The notes: a model not told the origin generated them from the sequence alone. A stretch of 64,000 bases of DNA from Phyllobacterium lublinensis (GCF_020164435.1 NZ_JAIUDQ010000002.1:296189-360188); one strand, 5' to 3'; counted from the stretch's first letter, positions 53,134 to 61,588 are shown. A program made the numbers and translations.

Positions 53134-53179
53134 ATGGCGCACCCGACAGGATTCGAACCTGTGACCTCTGCCTTCGGAG
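53134..53179 (-). repeat. att copy 2: junction of the tandem elements
   Basis: This is identical over 46 bp to 20436-20481. It is the same 3' half of tRNA-Arg(CCG), again without the 5' half. Because an integrase gene follows within 165 bp and the tRNA is not restored, this copy is the border between two elements inserted one after another at the same tRNA, not the chromosomal end. Confidence 0.92.
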
Positions 53180-53309
53180 GGCAGGGGATATTTGATTACC
53201 CCAACTTACTTGTTGTGGCTAACCTATACTATTACATTGACAAATATGAAGAAAGTTGCTACCGATCAACCGTTGGTAGTGGCTGGTAATGTCCATAAAT
53301 TGATTACCC

Positions 53310-53329
53310 ACGCTTACCTAACGCTTACC
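53310..53329 (+). promoter_or_regulatory. Paired ACGCTTACC arm-type sites of the second element
   Basis: ACGCTTACC begins at 53310 and 53321, again 11 bp apart, between the att copy and the second integrase. The position and spacing match the first element's pair although the sequence differs, so this is probably the arm-binding pair of the second integrase. Confidence 0.55.
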
Positions 53330-53340
53330 CCGGGTAGATA

Positions 53341-54639
53341 ATGGCCAAAATTACCAAGCGAACAATAGATGCACTCTCAGCTGATCCGGAGCGTGACATC
53401 GTTATTTGGGATGATGCGTTGCCGGGCTTTGGCCTGCGCGTTAAGCCGTCCGGGGTGAAATCCTTCATCGTGCAGTACCGAAATGCTCACGGTCGCTCGC
53501 GGCGGGTCACCGTTGGCCGGTTCGGCGTGTTGACTGCAGAAGAAGCCCGCAACGACGCTCGGCAGTTATTGGCTGCTGCTGCGCGCGGGTCGGATCCCGC
53601 GGGCGAGAAATCGGAAGCGCGGAAAGCGTGGACTGTCAAACAGCTGTGCGACGATTATTTGGAACGGGCCGAGCGCGGAAGAATATTGTCGCGCAGAAGG
53701 AAACTACCGAAGCGAGCTTCGACGCTGGCGACCGACGGCGGTCGGATCAAGCGCCACATCATCCCACTGCTGGGCCACCGCGTTGTGCGCGACCTCAATC
53801 GCTCTGATATCAAACAATTCGCTGATTGGGTGACGGACGGGAAGACAGCCAAGGATGTAAAAACCGGCTTTCGCGGTCGGGCCATCGTCACAGGCGGTAA
53901 AGGCACTGCAAAGCGCACGGTCGGTTTGCTATCAGGAATTCTGTCTCACGCCATGGAACTTGGCTTGATAGACAAGAATCCCGCCCATGGTCTTTCTTTG
54001 CAGGCCGACGGCAAGCGCAAATTGGCGGATTTTCCCCAGAAGTATGCCGCGCTTGGTCGCGCTTTGGCGTTGGCAGATGACCGGCGCGAACCCTGGCAGG
54101 CAGTTGAAGCCGTACGCTTTGCCGCCTTGACCGGCATGAGGCGCGGGGAAATCATTGGTTTGCGCTGGAAGGAAGTCGATATTGATGGCCGTTGCGTCCA
54201 TCTCGCTGACAGCAAAACAGGTGAGAGCGTTCGGCCTATCAGTCGTTCAGCGATCGAATTGTTGCGTTCGATCCAAAAACGTAAAGAAGCAGGCAACTTC
54301 GTTTTTCCAGCAAAGCGGAAGGAAGATGCACCCTTTGGTAGTTTGCCGAAGGCGTATAATCGGATTACGTGCAATTCCGATCTTGAAAAGGATGACCTCT
54401 CGGCGCTCTCTGATCTCACTTTGCACGGCCTGCGCCATGGGTTCGCGACGACTGCGGATGCTCTAGGTATGACGCTCCCGACCGTGGCGGCATTGCTCGG
54501 CCATGCTGCCGGCGGTGTGACCGCGGGCTATATTGCGCGCGTTGATGCAGTGCTCACCGCTGCTGCTGACAAGGTGGCTAATGAAGTCGCTCGAATGATG
54601 GGTTTGCGCAAGGAACCGCAGAAAATGTCATTCCAATGA
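53341..54639 (+). CDS. Tyrosine integrase of the second element
   Basis: A 432-residue P4-type integrase. The N-terminal DUF4102 arm-binding domain is plain ([20 protein letters not shown], then [16 protein letters not shown]). The catalytic residues are in [24 protein letters not shown] and [14 protein letters not shown] with the nucleophile Tyr. It differs strongly from the first integrase yet uses the same tRNA-Arg end. The ATG at 53341 follows the arm-type pair. Confidence 0.95.
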   Translation: MAKITKRTIDALSADPERDIVIWDDALPGFGLRVKPSGVKSFIVQYRNAHGRSRRVTVGRFGVLTAEEARNDARQLLAAAARGSDPAGEKSEARKAWTVKQLCDDYLERAERGRILSRRRKLPKRASTLATDGGRIKRHIIPLLGHRVVRDLNRSDIKQFADWVTDGKTAKDVKTGFRGRAIVTGGKGTAKRTVGLLSGILSHAMELGLIDKNPAHGLSLQADGKRKLADFPQKYAALGRALALADDRREPWQAVEAVRFAALTGMRRGEIIGLRWKEVDIDGRCVHLADSKTGESVRPISRSAIELLRSIQKRKEAGNFVFPAKRKEDAPFGSLPKAYNRITCNSDLEKDDLSALSDLTLHGLRHGFATTADALGMTLPTVAALLGHAAGGVTAGYIARVDAVLTAAADKVANEVARMMGLRKEPQKMSFQ

Positions 54640-54648
54640 TGAAAGCCG

Positions 54649-55235
54649 ATGGATAATATGGATTTGAAGGACCGCCTTTTAGCAAAGGTCACGATTGGGA
54701 AATGGGACCATAATCGCGCAGAGAGTGTTGCGATGCGCCTAGGCCTTCCCCCGCTGAAAAAATTTCGCGCTTTGGACTTCCAGGCTGTTGGAAGGATTTG
54801 TGATGCCTTCGCTGACTCATCAAAGGTAGAAATCCCGGAAGGTTTGAAAACACCCTCACGTCCAGACGGCCCGTTCACGAGCGAATACCTTGAACAGGCT
54901 GAGAACGTTAGAAGGCGTCGTCTAGAACTAAGTATCCGCCTTGATGTAGCCAGGAGTTTCGACAAGCTTTGGCCCGAAGTCAGGGGAGGAAAGCGCGTGC
55001 GAGCGCTAGAACAAAAGCTTCCCACTCAACAAGAGAAGTTTTTCTCGGTCTTGGGTAAAATCTATCAAGATTTCTTCCGACTACCACCCGGGGGGTCCAA
55101 AGACCCGTTGGACGAGCATCAAGTCCCCAGGGGGCCGTTATTCGTTTTGTGACCGCCTTTTACAATGAGGTTGGCGTCGAGATGAGGCCGTCTGCCATAG
55201 AAAAAGCGATCAAACGGGCTAGGAAGGCTGTTTAG
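54649..55235 (+). pseudogene. Hypothetical element gene with a late frameshift
   Basis: The main frame encodes 167 residues and stops at 55152. Just before that, another frame takes over with a protein-like ending (IRFVTAFYNEVGVEMRPSAI, ending KAIKRARKAV) that stops at 55233-55235 and has the look of the usual C-terminus of such element proteins. A six-G run near 55090 is the likely place of the slip. It may be a true mutation or a sequencing error. No function is known; it follows the integrase closely. Confidence 0.5.
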
Positions 55236-55317
55236 AACCCGGACACTGAGATCAGAAAGTAGTCCCTTACTAAGTTAATTGTCCCCTTGTGACGGAGGGC
55301 AAAAAATCGGTCAGAAT

Positions 55318-55350
55318 CCTTTCCAGTAAGTAATTGCTACTCAGGAAAGG
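55318..55350 (+). promoter_or_regulatory. Hairpin holding the ribosome-binding site
   Basis: CCTTTCCAGTA (55318-55328) can pair with TACTCAGGAAAGG (55338-55350) with a 2-nt bulge. The right arm contains the AGGAAAGG ribosome-binding site of the AlpA-like gene that starts at 55360, so folding would hide it. This could be an RNA-level brake or a repressor dyad. Confidence 0.45.
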
Positions 55351-55359
55351 AAAACCGAA

Positions 55360-55599
55360 ATGCTTAACCTCGAAACCCTCCCGGCGCGTTTGAGCCGAGC
55401 CGAAGCCTCTGAGTATCTACTCCAAAAACACGGCATTCGCCGCACCCACGGGACTTTGACCAAGCTTGCGTGCCTGGGCGGTGGACCCTCGTTTCGGAAA
55501 GCGGGTGCGAAATATGTGATTTACGACGTTGCCGAGCTGGATCGCTGGGCCAACGCGATCATCTCCAAGCCCCGCAGCTCAACAAGCGTAGCTGCGTGA
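55360..55599 (+). CDS. AlpA-like helix-turn-helix protein
   Basis: A 79-residue protein of the small MerR-like/excisionase group: RLSRAEASEYLLQKHGIRRT, then THGTLTKLACLGGGPSFRKA, then VIYDVAELDRWANA. This pattern is common in P4-type satellites, where AlpA-like proteins turn on the integrase or direct excision. It lies 13 bp before the RepA-like gene. Confidence 0.8.
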   Translation: MLNLETLPARLSRAEASEYLLQKHGIRRTHGTLTKLACLGGGPSFRKAGAKYVIYDVAELDRWANAIISKPRSSTSVAA

Positions 55600-55612
55600 T
55601 TGGGTGACGACC

Positions 55613-56932
55613 ATGACAGCTCACTCCGGTTACAACGGGAAGTCCGGCTCTGGAGGGAGCGCCGATAGCAATCATCATACATTTAGGGAAGTGGGCGACC
55701 CAGGCTTCTCCGAAGAAGATATCCGCCTTCCCTATGACGACGTTTCGCTGCAGGAGTTGCACAAGCGTATAAATCATAATCCGACGGTCGGAATTATGGA
55801 CAACCGCGTCTGGCAGCAAAACGCGCAAGCCAAACCTAGCCGATTTACGATCGAAATGGCCCGTGATCTCGTGGTCACGGGCGCGACGGAATACACCGTA
55901 CAAGATTTAGCAACAAATCGTGGTCTGATGATTGTGTACGGTGCTCCAGGATGCACCAAAACATTCAATGCCGTGTATCTCTGCGCATGCATTGCAGACG
56001 GCCGCGACTATTTCGGCAAGAAGGTAAAGCAAGGGGCGGTTATTTATGTTGCCGCCGAAGCTGGCGCGGGCCTTCGTAAGCGCATTTTAGCAACGATAAA
56101 GGGCTGCGGTTTCAATCGCGACCTTCCAATTGGTCTCATTATTGGCGCTCCAAATCTTGGAGGCAAGAACAACGACGTTGACGCTCTTATCGCAGAGATC
56201 AAAAGACAGGCGCATCTGCTTGGCCCGTGGCCCATCCGTGCCATTGTGTTTGACACCGCAGCACGCGTCACACCTGGAAGTGATGAGAATAGCGCTTCTG
56301 ACGCGGGTACGTTCGTATCGAATCTCGGACGCATGGAAGAGGCACTCGATTGCCTCGTGGTGGTTATTCACCATACAGGTAAGGATGCCGATCGAGGCAT
56401 GCGCGGCTCAAGCGCTCTTCATGGAGCAGCTGATGTTGAGTGGGAAGTGAAATCCCTGGGGCACATCAAGACGGTAACCCTCGTCAAAAACAAGGATGGC
56501 GAGGATGGCCTGACGTGGAGCTATTCGCTGGGTGAAATTACAGTCTTCGATCCATCCGAAAACGTGGGTGGAAACATCGAGGAAACATCTGATCTGGCTC
56601 CCATCAGTTCCTGCTTTGTGCACGAGGAAACATTTCCGAAACATTCTGAGGGAGCCAAAGCCAAGAGCACTCTAAGTGGCGTTCAGCGGATAGTCCTCGA
56701 GTCATTTCGGGAAGCCATCATTAATCAGGGCGCTGATATGCCGACATCCGCTAATCTACCGAGTGGCAAGGGCGTAAACCGTTGTTTCGTCAAAGAAATT
56801 GCCGCCAATCGAGGCGTTGGCAGTGACAGCGGTTCCAAGTCTCAGGCTGCCCAAATCAACCGCGCGATGACTGACTTACAAGCCAAAGGCTACCTCGGTA
56901 TTTGGAAGGAATGGGTATGGTCCGCGCAGTGA
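55613..56932 (+). CDS. RepA-like RecA-fold replicative helicase/ATPase
   Basis: A 439-residue protein with a central RecA-fold ATPase: Walker A GAPGCTKT (about residue 106-113), VIYVAAEAGAGLRKR, Walker B IVFDTAARV and VVIHHTGKD with RGSSAL after it. These are the landmarks of plasmid RepA (RSF1010-type) hexameric helicases and related phage proteins. The C-terminal ~100 residues may be a winged helix. Repeats of GGAAACA lie in and after its 3' end. The ATG at 55613 is used; a GTG at 55604 is in frame. Confidence 0.82.
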   Translation: MTAHSGYNGKSGSGGSADSNHHTFREVGDPGFSEEDIRLPYDDVSLQELHKRINHNPTVGIMDNRVWQQNAQAKPSRFTIEMARDLVVTGATEYTVQDLATNRGLMIVYGAPGCTKTFNAVYLCACIADGRDYFGKKVKQGAVIYVAAEAGAGLRKRILATIKGCGFNRDLPIGLIIGAPNLGGKNNDVDALIAEIKRQAHLLGPWPIRAIVFDTAARVTPGSDENSASDAGTFVSNLGRMEEALDCLVVVIHHTGKDADRGMRGSSALHGAADVEWEVKSLGHIKTVTLVKNKDGEDGLTWSYSLGEITVFDPSENVGGNIEETSDLAPISSCFVHEETFPKHSEGAKAKSTLSGVQRIVLESFREAIINQGADMPTSANLPSGKGVNRCFVKEIAANRGVGSDSGSKSQAAQINRAMTDLQAKGYLGIWKEWVWSAQ

Positions 56933-57036
56933 AGGAAACATGGAAACATTTGGGAAACATTTTGAATTTGTTTCCCCCGGATAGCGGTTTTGGAGGTCTG
57001 GAAACATGGAAACACACCTCTATAGGAGGTGTTTCC
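56570..57036 (+). repeat. GGAAACA iteron-like repeats with a terminal hairpin
   Basis: GGAAACA occurs in one orientation at 56570, 56581, 56626, 56934, 56942, 56953, 57000 and 57008. Several neighbours are 8 or 11 bp apart. The last copy begins a hairpin (57008-57036) with a stem of ACACCTC/GAGGTGT and outer GGAAAC/GTTTCC. Directly repeated short boxes beside a replicative helicase gene are what a replication origin of this kind looks like. The three copies inside the coding region may partly reflect codon use. Confidence 0.55.
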
Positions 57037-57085
57037 TGTTTCCACCAAACGCACCGCAGCATTGTTGGCAGTAAAGGAGGTGGTA

Positions 57086-57349
57086 ATGACTAAGTTCCTC
57101 ACCCATTCTGCAGACCTTCCTTGCGGGTATCGGGTCACGTTTACCTACAGTGGCCTTGGTATGGATGTGAACTGGTCGCCAGAGCTTCCCTGCATTCATT
57201 CACCGCGGATGCAGAGAAGGTTTGACGCTGCTTATTTCCAAGCGCGTGACGATTTTCTTCAGACCGTAGCTACCATGATGCGGGGCGCGGTGGCTGTCGC
57301 CGACATGCAGGGCAACGTTCGCGTGATAGTCCCGGAGGTGGTCCAATGA
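57086..57349 (+). CDS. Small hypothetical protein, first of a coupled chain
   Basis: An 87-residue protein (LPCGYRVTFTYSGLGMDVNW) with an ideal ribosome-binding site, AAAGGAGG, 5 nt before the ATG. Not recognised. Its stop overlaps the next ATG (ATGA) and begins a chain of four genes coupled this way. Confidence 0.65.
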   Translation: MTKFLTHSADLPCGYRVTFTYSGLGMDVNWSPELPCIHSPRMQRRFDAAYFQARDDFLQTVATMMRGAVAVADMQGNVRVIVPEVVQ

Positions 57350-57510
57350 AATACGACAGCAATTACAGCTGGGGCCGTCACCTCGATACGGCTGCCATCG
57401 AAAAACGCGTCGCCAAGGAAATTGCGGACCATGAGGCGCGCAAAGAGCGTCGCTCCAAAAAACCAAGTGCGGTCATCCTGCAATTCAAAACGCGTGAGGT
57501 GGCAAAATGA
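57346..57510 (+). CDS. 54-residue basic protein
   Basis: A short, strongly charged protein (AKEIADHEARKERRSKKPSA) linked to both neighbours by ATGA overlaps. It may bind nucleic acid; no family is recognised. Confidence 0.6.
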   Translation: MKYDSNYSWGRHLDTAAIEKRVAKEIADHEARKERRSKKPSAVILQFKTREVAK

Positions 57511-57896
57511 CCGACAAGCCCATTACCAACATTTATGGCGATTATCGCCTGCTGGTTAAAAAGCTTGACCGCCTTGCTACTCATTTCGTCGTCATCCCGG
57601 TCTCGTTCCGCGAAAACATCTGTGACGCAAGGGTTTGGCATTTTGCTGTCATTAGCCGATCGCTCCATGGCGTGCAGATTGACTACGTCGTGGATTACGA
57701 CATCAGCGAACGCGATCGCCAGCATACTGGTTTCATCGCCGACATCATGCTCGGCAGTCCACGCAGATGGATATGGCTCGCACCAGACGCTGAGCGAGCC
57801 TTCCGAGCAACTGCACATTATTGGCCATGCGACCCAACGAAACGCTGGGTCAAATGGTTCGACAACAAGCAAAAGCGTCAAGGAGCGAAGAAATGA
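57507..57896 (+). CDS. Hypothetical phage-type protein
   Basis: A 129-residue protein rich in Trp and Arg toward its C-terminus (GSPRRWIWLAPDAERAFRAT). It is coupled to both neighbours by ATGA overlaps. Not recognised. Confidence 0.6.
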   Translation: MTDKPITNIYGDYRLLVKKLDRLATHFVVIPVSFRENICDARVWHFAVISRSLHGVQIDYVVDYDISERDRQHTGFIADIMLGSPRRWIWLAPDAERAFRATAHYWPCDPTKRWVKWFDNKQKRQGAKK

Positions 57897-58198
57897 GCGA
57901 GATCGATAAAAAAACGCTGAAAATCGGGGAAGGCAAACCCGGCCCAGGTCGACCCAAGGGCTTACCTAACCAGAGCACCCGGGTTCTCAAAGATGCAATT
58001 CTCATTGCTGGTGAGCTGACCGGAAAGCGTCTCGATCCCCAAGCCGACGATGGCCTTACATCGTATCTTGCTCACTTGGCCGAGAACCATCCAACTGCCT
58101 ACGCGACATTGTTGGGGAAGGTGCTACCGCTGCAAGTTTCCGCAGAGGTCGGCGGACCGCTCCCCGTGCAATTTTTAACCATTTACGAGACGAAATAG
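57893..58198 (+). CDS. DUF5681-like phage protein
   Basis: A 101-residue protein that opens with the GPGRPKGLPNQSTRVLKDAI pattern, common in phage proteins encoded beside terminase or portal genes (DUF5681-like). The rest (HPTAYATLLGKVLPLQVSAE) also follows that family. No terminase large subunit follows here. Its ATG overlaps the previous stop (ATGA). Confidence 0.7.
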   Translation: MSEIDKKTLKIGEGKPGPGRPKGLPNQSTRVLKDAILIAGELTGKRLDPQADDGLTSYLAHLAENHPTAYATLLGKVLPLQVSAEVGGPLPVQFLTIYETK

Positions 58199-58210
58199 GA
58201 GTTTGATTGA

Positions 58211-58472
58211 ATGTCTCTCCCTACCCCCACTGCGCCGTTTTTCTGGAAAGACGGTCGTGCAATCACCGAAGACGAGCTGAAGGAGGCGCGTGCAATGGAA
58301 GCCAAAGCCCTGGCTCGTGGCATCGACTTTTCACCCGTTGCGCATCCGTTGCAGGGCGCCGCTCGCGTTGCTGACTGGAGCGTTCCGCCGCGGCGCGCTT
58401 GACAGGCAGGGCGAGGAAAACGCGGCATATGACGCAAGCTTGCTGGCATCACTGCAAGCGCCTGCGATCTAG
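58211..58472 (+). pseudogene. Frameshifted phage-type protein
   Basis: The first frame (PFFWKDGRAITEDELKEARA, then PVAHPLQGAARVAD) stops at 58402, but a neighbouring frame continues with a fitting ending (LTGAFRRGALDRQGEENAAY) to 58472. In related rhizobial phage proteins a segment of this kind follows GAARVAD directly, so a one-base slip near 58370-58380 is likely. It lies at the end of the coupled chain and no phage genes follow, consistent with decay or a deletion at this point. Confidence 0.55.
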
Positions 58473-58800
58473 ATCTATGAATGCGATTAAGAGTTGGCAA
58501 ACGCTGTAACGGGAGACACAGCCTCTATAAACTTCAGAAATCGCGTGATAGCATTCAAATTGACGTTGCTGCGCAGTGTTGAGCCAGCCAATGCCGTACG
58601 TAAAATCTCGTGGAGTCGATCGACGCCCGTTTTCAACTTTGATCAGTAGAATAAAGAGGGCTGCGTACGGCTAGCGGGATATTAACCAAACGATGTCTTT
58701 GGGAATTGCAGTTAGGTTTGGTCCCCTCCCAAATGAGATCAGTGGTTCTTTGACTTGCCAGTATTCAGTTTTCGGTGATCGCTTGGGGGATAAGTTGAAC
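58473..58800. other. Gap at the possible edge of the second element
   Basis: About 330 bp with no gene, no copy of the tRNA core and no second ACGCTTACC pair. The character of the genes changes here from phage-type to metabolic. This is where a deletion scar or an undetected boundary might lie. Confidence 0.4.
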
Positions 58801-59625
58801 ATGAGACTTTCCGATCGAATTGCGTTGATTACCGGCGGTGCCCAAGGCTTGGGAAAATCGATTGCTCTCGCCATGGCGAAGGAAGGGGCAACCATCGTCA
58901 TCTGCGACATCAACACCAAGACCTTGCCCGATGCTCAATCTGAGATTGAAAGCGCTGGCGCGCGTTGTCTAGCCGTGCAGTGCGATGTGTCCTCCGTGGA
59001 CAGCGTGGCCGACCTGTTCCGGCAAACGGTGTCGGCATTCGGGACGCTCGATATTCTGGTGAACAACGCCGCGCTCGTTCAGACGGGTGCTCGCAACGAA
59101 GAGATGCGCGCCAAGTTTTACACCATGATGACGACCCCGGTGCCCAAGGAGTCGCTGGGAGTTACGAAGGATTTTTCCGACGAAGAATGGCACAAGTACT
59201 GGGGGGTAAATGTCCACGGTGTGTTCTACTGTACGCGGGAGGCCCTTCGGATCATGGAACCCAAGAAGTCCGGCAAGATCATCAACATTGCTTCCATCGC
59301 CGGGACCGGTGGGTTCAGCGCTTTCCACCCCGCCTACTGCGCAACCAAAGGCGCAGTTCTGGCTTTCACCCGTTCGGTTGCGATTGAGGTGGCTGGCGCG
59401 AACATCTTTGTCAACGCGATCGCCTGCGGTGGAATCCTGACGCCCCCGATGGAATCTTTCCTCGCAAGTCAGTCTGACGAAGGGCGCAATGCCCTGCATC
59501 AAATCATCCCGCTCGGACGTCTAGGCAGGCCGGAAGAGTACGCCTCGCTCGCGGTCTACCTCGCCTCCGACGAGCATTACCTTGTGGGTCAGACGATCAG
59601 TCCGAACGGCGGGATGGTTCTTTAA
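58801..59625 (+). CDS. Short-chain dehydrogenase/reductase
   Basis: A 274-residue SDR. The NAD(P)-binding turn is TGGAQGLGKS, NNAA follows, the catalytic Ser is in NIASIAGTGG and the Tyr-Lys pair is in YCATKGA. An insertion of about 25 residues after NNAALVQTG is unusual for the core family. The substrate is unknown. The ATG at 58801 is chosen. It is convergent with the CYTH gene, 6 bp away. Confidence 0.92.
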   Translation: MRLSDRIALITGGAQGLGKSIALAMAKEGATIVICDINTKTLPDAQSEIESAGARCLAVQCDVSSVDSVADLFRQTVSAFGTLDILVNNAALVQTGARNEEMRAKFYTMMTTPVPKESLGVTKDFSDEEWHKYWGVNVHGVFYCTREALRIMEPKKSGKIINIASIAGTGGFSAFHPAYCATKGAVLAFTRSVAIEVAGANIFVNAIACGGILTPPMESFLASQSDEGRNALHQIIPLGRLGRPEEYASLAVYLASDEHYLVGQTISPNGGMVL

Positions 59626-59631
59626 GCTACT

Positions 59632-60129
59632 TCAGTGTCCGCACCTTCGTTCCGGCGGCGGCGGTTCGCCGCGGCGCCGTCCGGGCGTTGCGAGCGTTCG
59701 ATTGGAATATGAGATATCTCCGGTCACTTCCAGGCCAAGCCACGGCGGGCAGGGAAATTGATCGCTTTCGTTGGAAAGTTCGATTTCAGCGAGAACAAGT
59801 CCGTCGTTGATACCGTTATAAACGTCGACCTCCCAGATGTGGCCACAATGGTCCACCTCGTAACGGATCTTATCCACCACGCCCGGTGCAAAGGCGATCA
59901 TTTCCAGACCATCGGCATAGGGAACCTCATACTCGAATTCCTCGCGCCGCAAACGGCCCGTCCGGATTTTAACCGTGACGACAGCGTACGCCTTATCCAC
60001 GATCCTGACCCGCACGAACCGGGTTTTCTGCGACAGCAGATAGCCTTGGCAGATTGCGGCTCCCTTGGATGCGTGATCTCGCCAGCTATCATTCAAGACG
60101 AGGTATTTTCGTTCAATTTCCGCGGCCAC
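59632..60129 (-). CDS. CYTH-domain protein (inorganic triphosphatase/adenylyl-cyclase-like)
   Basis: A 165-residue CYTH protein. The metal-binding ExExK motif is AEIERKYLVL at the N-terminus, and further charged strands of the tunnel fold follow (RFVRVRIVDKAY; VTVKIRTGRLRREEFEYEVP; LAEIELSNE). Bacterial CYTH proteins hydrolyse triphosphates including tripolyphosphate and thiamine triphosphate. The GTG at 60129 is chosen because GGGAGG lies 7 nt upstream and it starts the domain. It is last in a unit with PPK2, which makes a polyphosphate role likely. Confidence 0.85.
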   Translation of the reverse strand: MAAEIERKYLVLNDSWRDHASKGAAICQGYLLSQKTRFVRVRIVDKAYAVVTVKIRTGRLRREEFEYEVPYADGLEMIAFAPGVVDKIRYEVDHCGHIWEVDVYNGINDGLVLAEIELSNESDQFPCPPWLGLEVTGDISYSNRTLATPGRRRGEPPPPERRCGH

Positions 60130-60239
60130 CTCGTTCCTCCCTTGTCGTTCTAAGCCACTCCGAACTTGCATGGCGATGCTTGACGACACCTGACTGCCAC
60201 ACCATCGCCCTTCCGTGATCTGGGTTGCTCATACCAACA

Positions 60240-60713
60240 TCAAACGTGTTCCGAACCCCAGTTCAGGAAGAGGCCGACGTCGCCAGGCATGCCGCCAGGG
60301 AAACTGATGATCATCGCTTTGAGCTTGAAACCCTGCGGTTTGGCAAACTTCTGATAGCGATCATAAAACCCCTTTGCCTTGCCTTGCAGCGTTTCCGGCC
60401 AGCTTTTGTCCCCGCTGTTGATTGCACGACCGCTGTCCGTACACAGGTCCGATGAGAAGCTATAAACCATAGCCTCGAATTTGCCTGCCTCGATAGCATT
60501 GGCGACCCGTCGGCGAACCGCCAAAACGTCTTCTTCGCTGACGTGATTCTCGAGAAAATCTTCGGCGAAGGCGGTGGCCTTTTTCTCCTGGATTGCCTTG
60601 GCTTTGGCTTGCTTCTGCTCCTCGTCCTTCGCACGCTGAATGACTTGCTTGCGAATTTCCTCTGCGCTTGGTGGCAAAGCGTTCAAATCCAAGGGCTCTT
60701 TCTTCTCCGGCAT
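60240..60713 (-). CDS. Hypothetical protein of the PPK2 unit
   Basis: A 157-residue protein with a charged helical N-terminal half (AEEIRKQVIQRAKDEEQKQA) and a more ordered C-terminal half (SFPGGMPGDVGLFLNWGSEH). The family is not recognised, though its place between PPK2 and CYTH genes points to phosphate metabolism or stress. AAGGA precedes the ATG at 60713; a TTG at 60764 overlapping the PPK2 stop is the alternative. Confidence 0.65.
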   Translation of the reverse strand: MPEKKEPLDLNALPPSAEEIRKQVIQRAKDEEQKQAKAKAIQEKKATAFAEDFLENHVSEEDVLAVRRRVANAIEAGKFEAMVYSFSSDLCTDSGRAINSGDKSWPETLQGKAKGFYDRYQKFAKPQGFKLKAMIISFPGGMPGDVGLFLNWGSEHV

Positions 60714-60760
60714 CTGCTTGATCCTTCTGTTGGACTGTGACTGCGTGACGACGACGGCCT

Positions 60761-61588
60761 TCAAAGCACGTCAGGGACCACGTTTGCGGTAGCCTCCGAT
60801 GCAACATAGTCGTCGGGACGCTTTTGCCGCTTACCGAGGTTCGGCGCGTCAAACTTGACGCGTTCGTAGGGGATTGAACTGAGGATGTGCGAGATGCAGT
60901 TGATACGCGCGCGCTCCTTGTCGTCGGACGGGACGATCCACCAGGGAGCGCGGGAACTGTCGGTCATTGCCAGCATCTCGTCGTAGGCGCGTGAATATTC
61001 CCACCAGCGCTGATACGATGTGATATCCATCGGACTGAGTTTCCACTGTCGCAAGGGGTCGTCGATACGACGGCGGAATCGGCGCTCCTGCTCATCCTCA
61101 CTGACGGTGAGGAAATACTTCAGCAAAATGATGCCGCTCTCGACGAGAGCAGCCTCAAAGCGCGGAGTGACTTCAAGAAAGCGTCGTGCTTTCTTTTCGG
61201 AGCAGAACCCCATAACCCGTTCAACGCCTGCGCGGTTATACCAACTCCGGTCGAAAATCACGATCTCGCCCGCAGCCGGAAAATGTTGAAGATAGCGCTG
61301 GAGGAATACCTGCGATTTCTCCCGGTCGCTTGGCGAAGGAAGGGCGATGACGCGGAACACGCGCGGGCTTACCCGCTCCGTGATTCGTTTGATCATGCCG
61401 CCTTTCCCAGCTGCATCACGGCCCTCGAACACAATGACGACGCGAGCCCCCGACTTCTTCACCCAAGCTTGCAAATGCGCCAGCTCGATCTGAAGCTTTT
61501 TCATCTGCTTCTCATAGCGTTTCTTGTCGGTTTTCTTTTTTTGTTCGATAGCGCTCTCATCCTGCAATGTTTTGTCGTGTTTGTTCAT
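60761..61588 (-). CDS. ppk2: Polyphosphate kinase 2
   Basis: A 275-residue PPK2. Walker A is FEGRDAAGKGGMIKR, the lid and Walker B region is IFDRSWYNRAGVERVMGFCS, and RRIDDPLRQWKLSPMD is the typical later block. PPK2 enzymes transfer phosphate between polyphosphate and nucleoside mono- or diphosphates; the class I type seen here favours NDP to NTP. It lies 19 bp after the SulP gene on the same strand. Confidence 0.93.
   Translation of the reverse strand: MNKHDKTLQDESAIEQKKKTDKKRYEKQMKKLQIELAHLQAWVKKSGARVVIVFEGRDAAGKGGMIKRITERVSPRVFRVIALPSPSDREKSQVFLQRYLQHFPAAGEIVIFDRSWYNRAGVERVMGFCSEKKARRFLEVTPRFEAALVESGIILLKYFLTVSEDEQERRFRRRIDDPLRQWKLSPMDITSYQRWWEYSRAYDEMLAMTDSSRAPWWIVPSDDKERARINCISHILSSIPYERVKFDAPNLGKRQKRPDDYVASEATANVVPDVL

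Noticed and set aside
20436..53179. Integrative conjugative element
   Set aside because: No relaxase, coupling protein or type IV secretion gene is visible between the two att copies.
20436..58800. CRISPR array or Cas genes in the islands
   Set aside because: No regularly spaced repeats of 24-40 bp and no Cas-like protein were seen; the only short repeats are arm-type pairs and the GGAAACA boxes.
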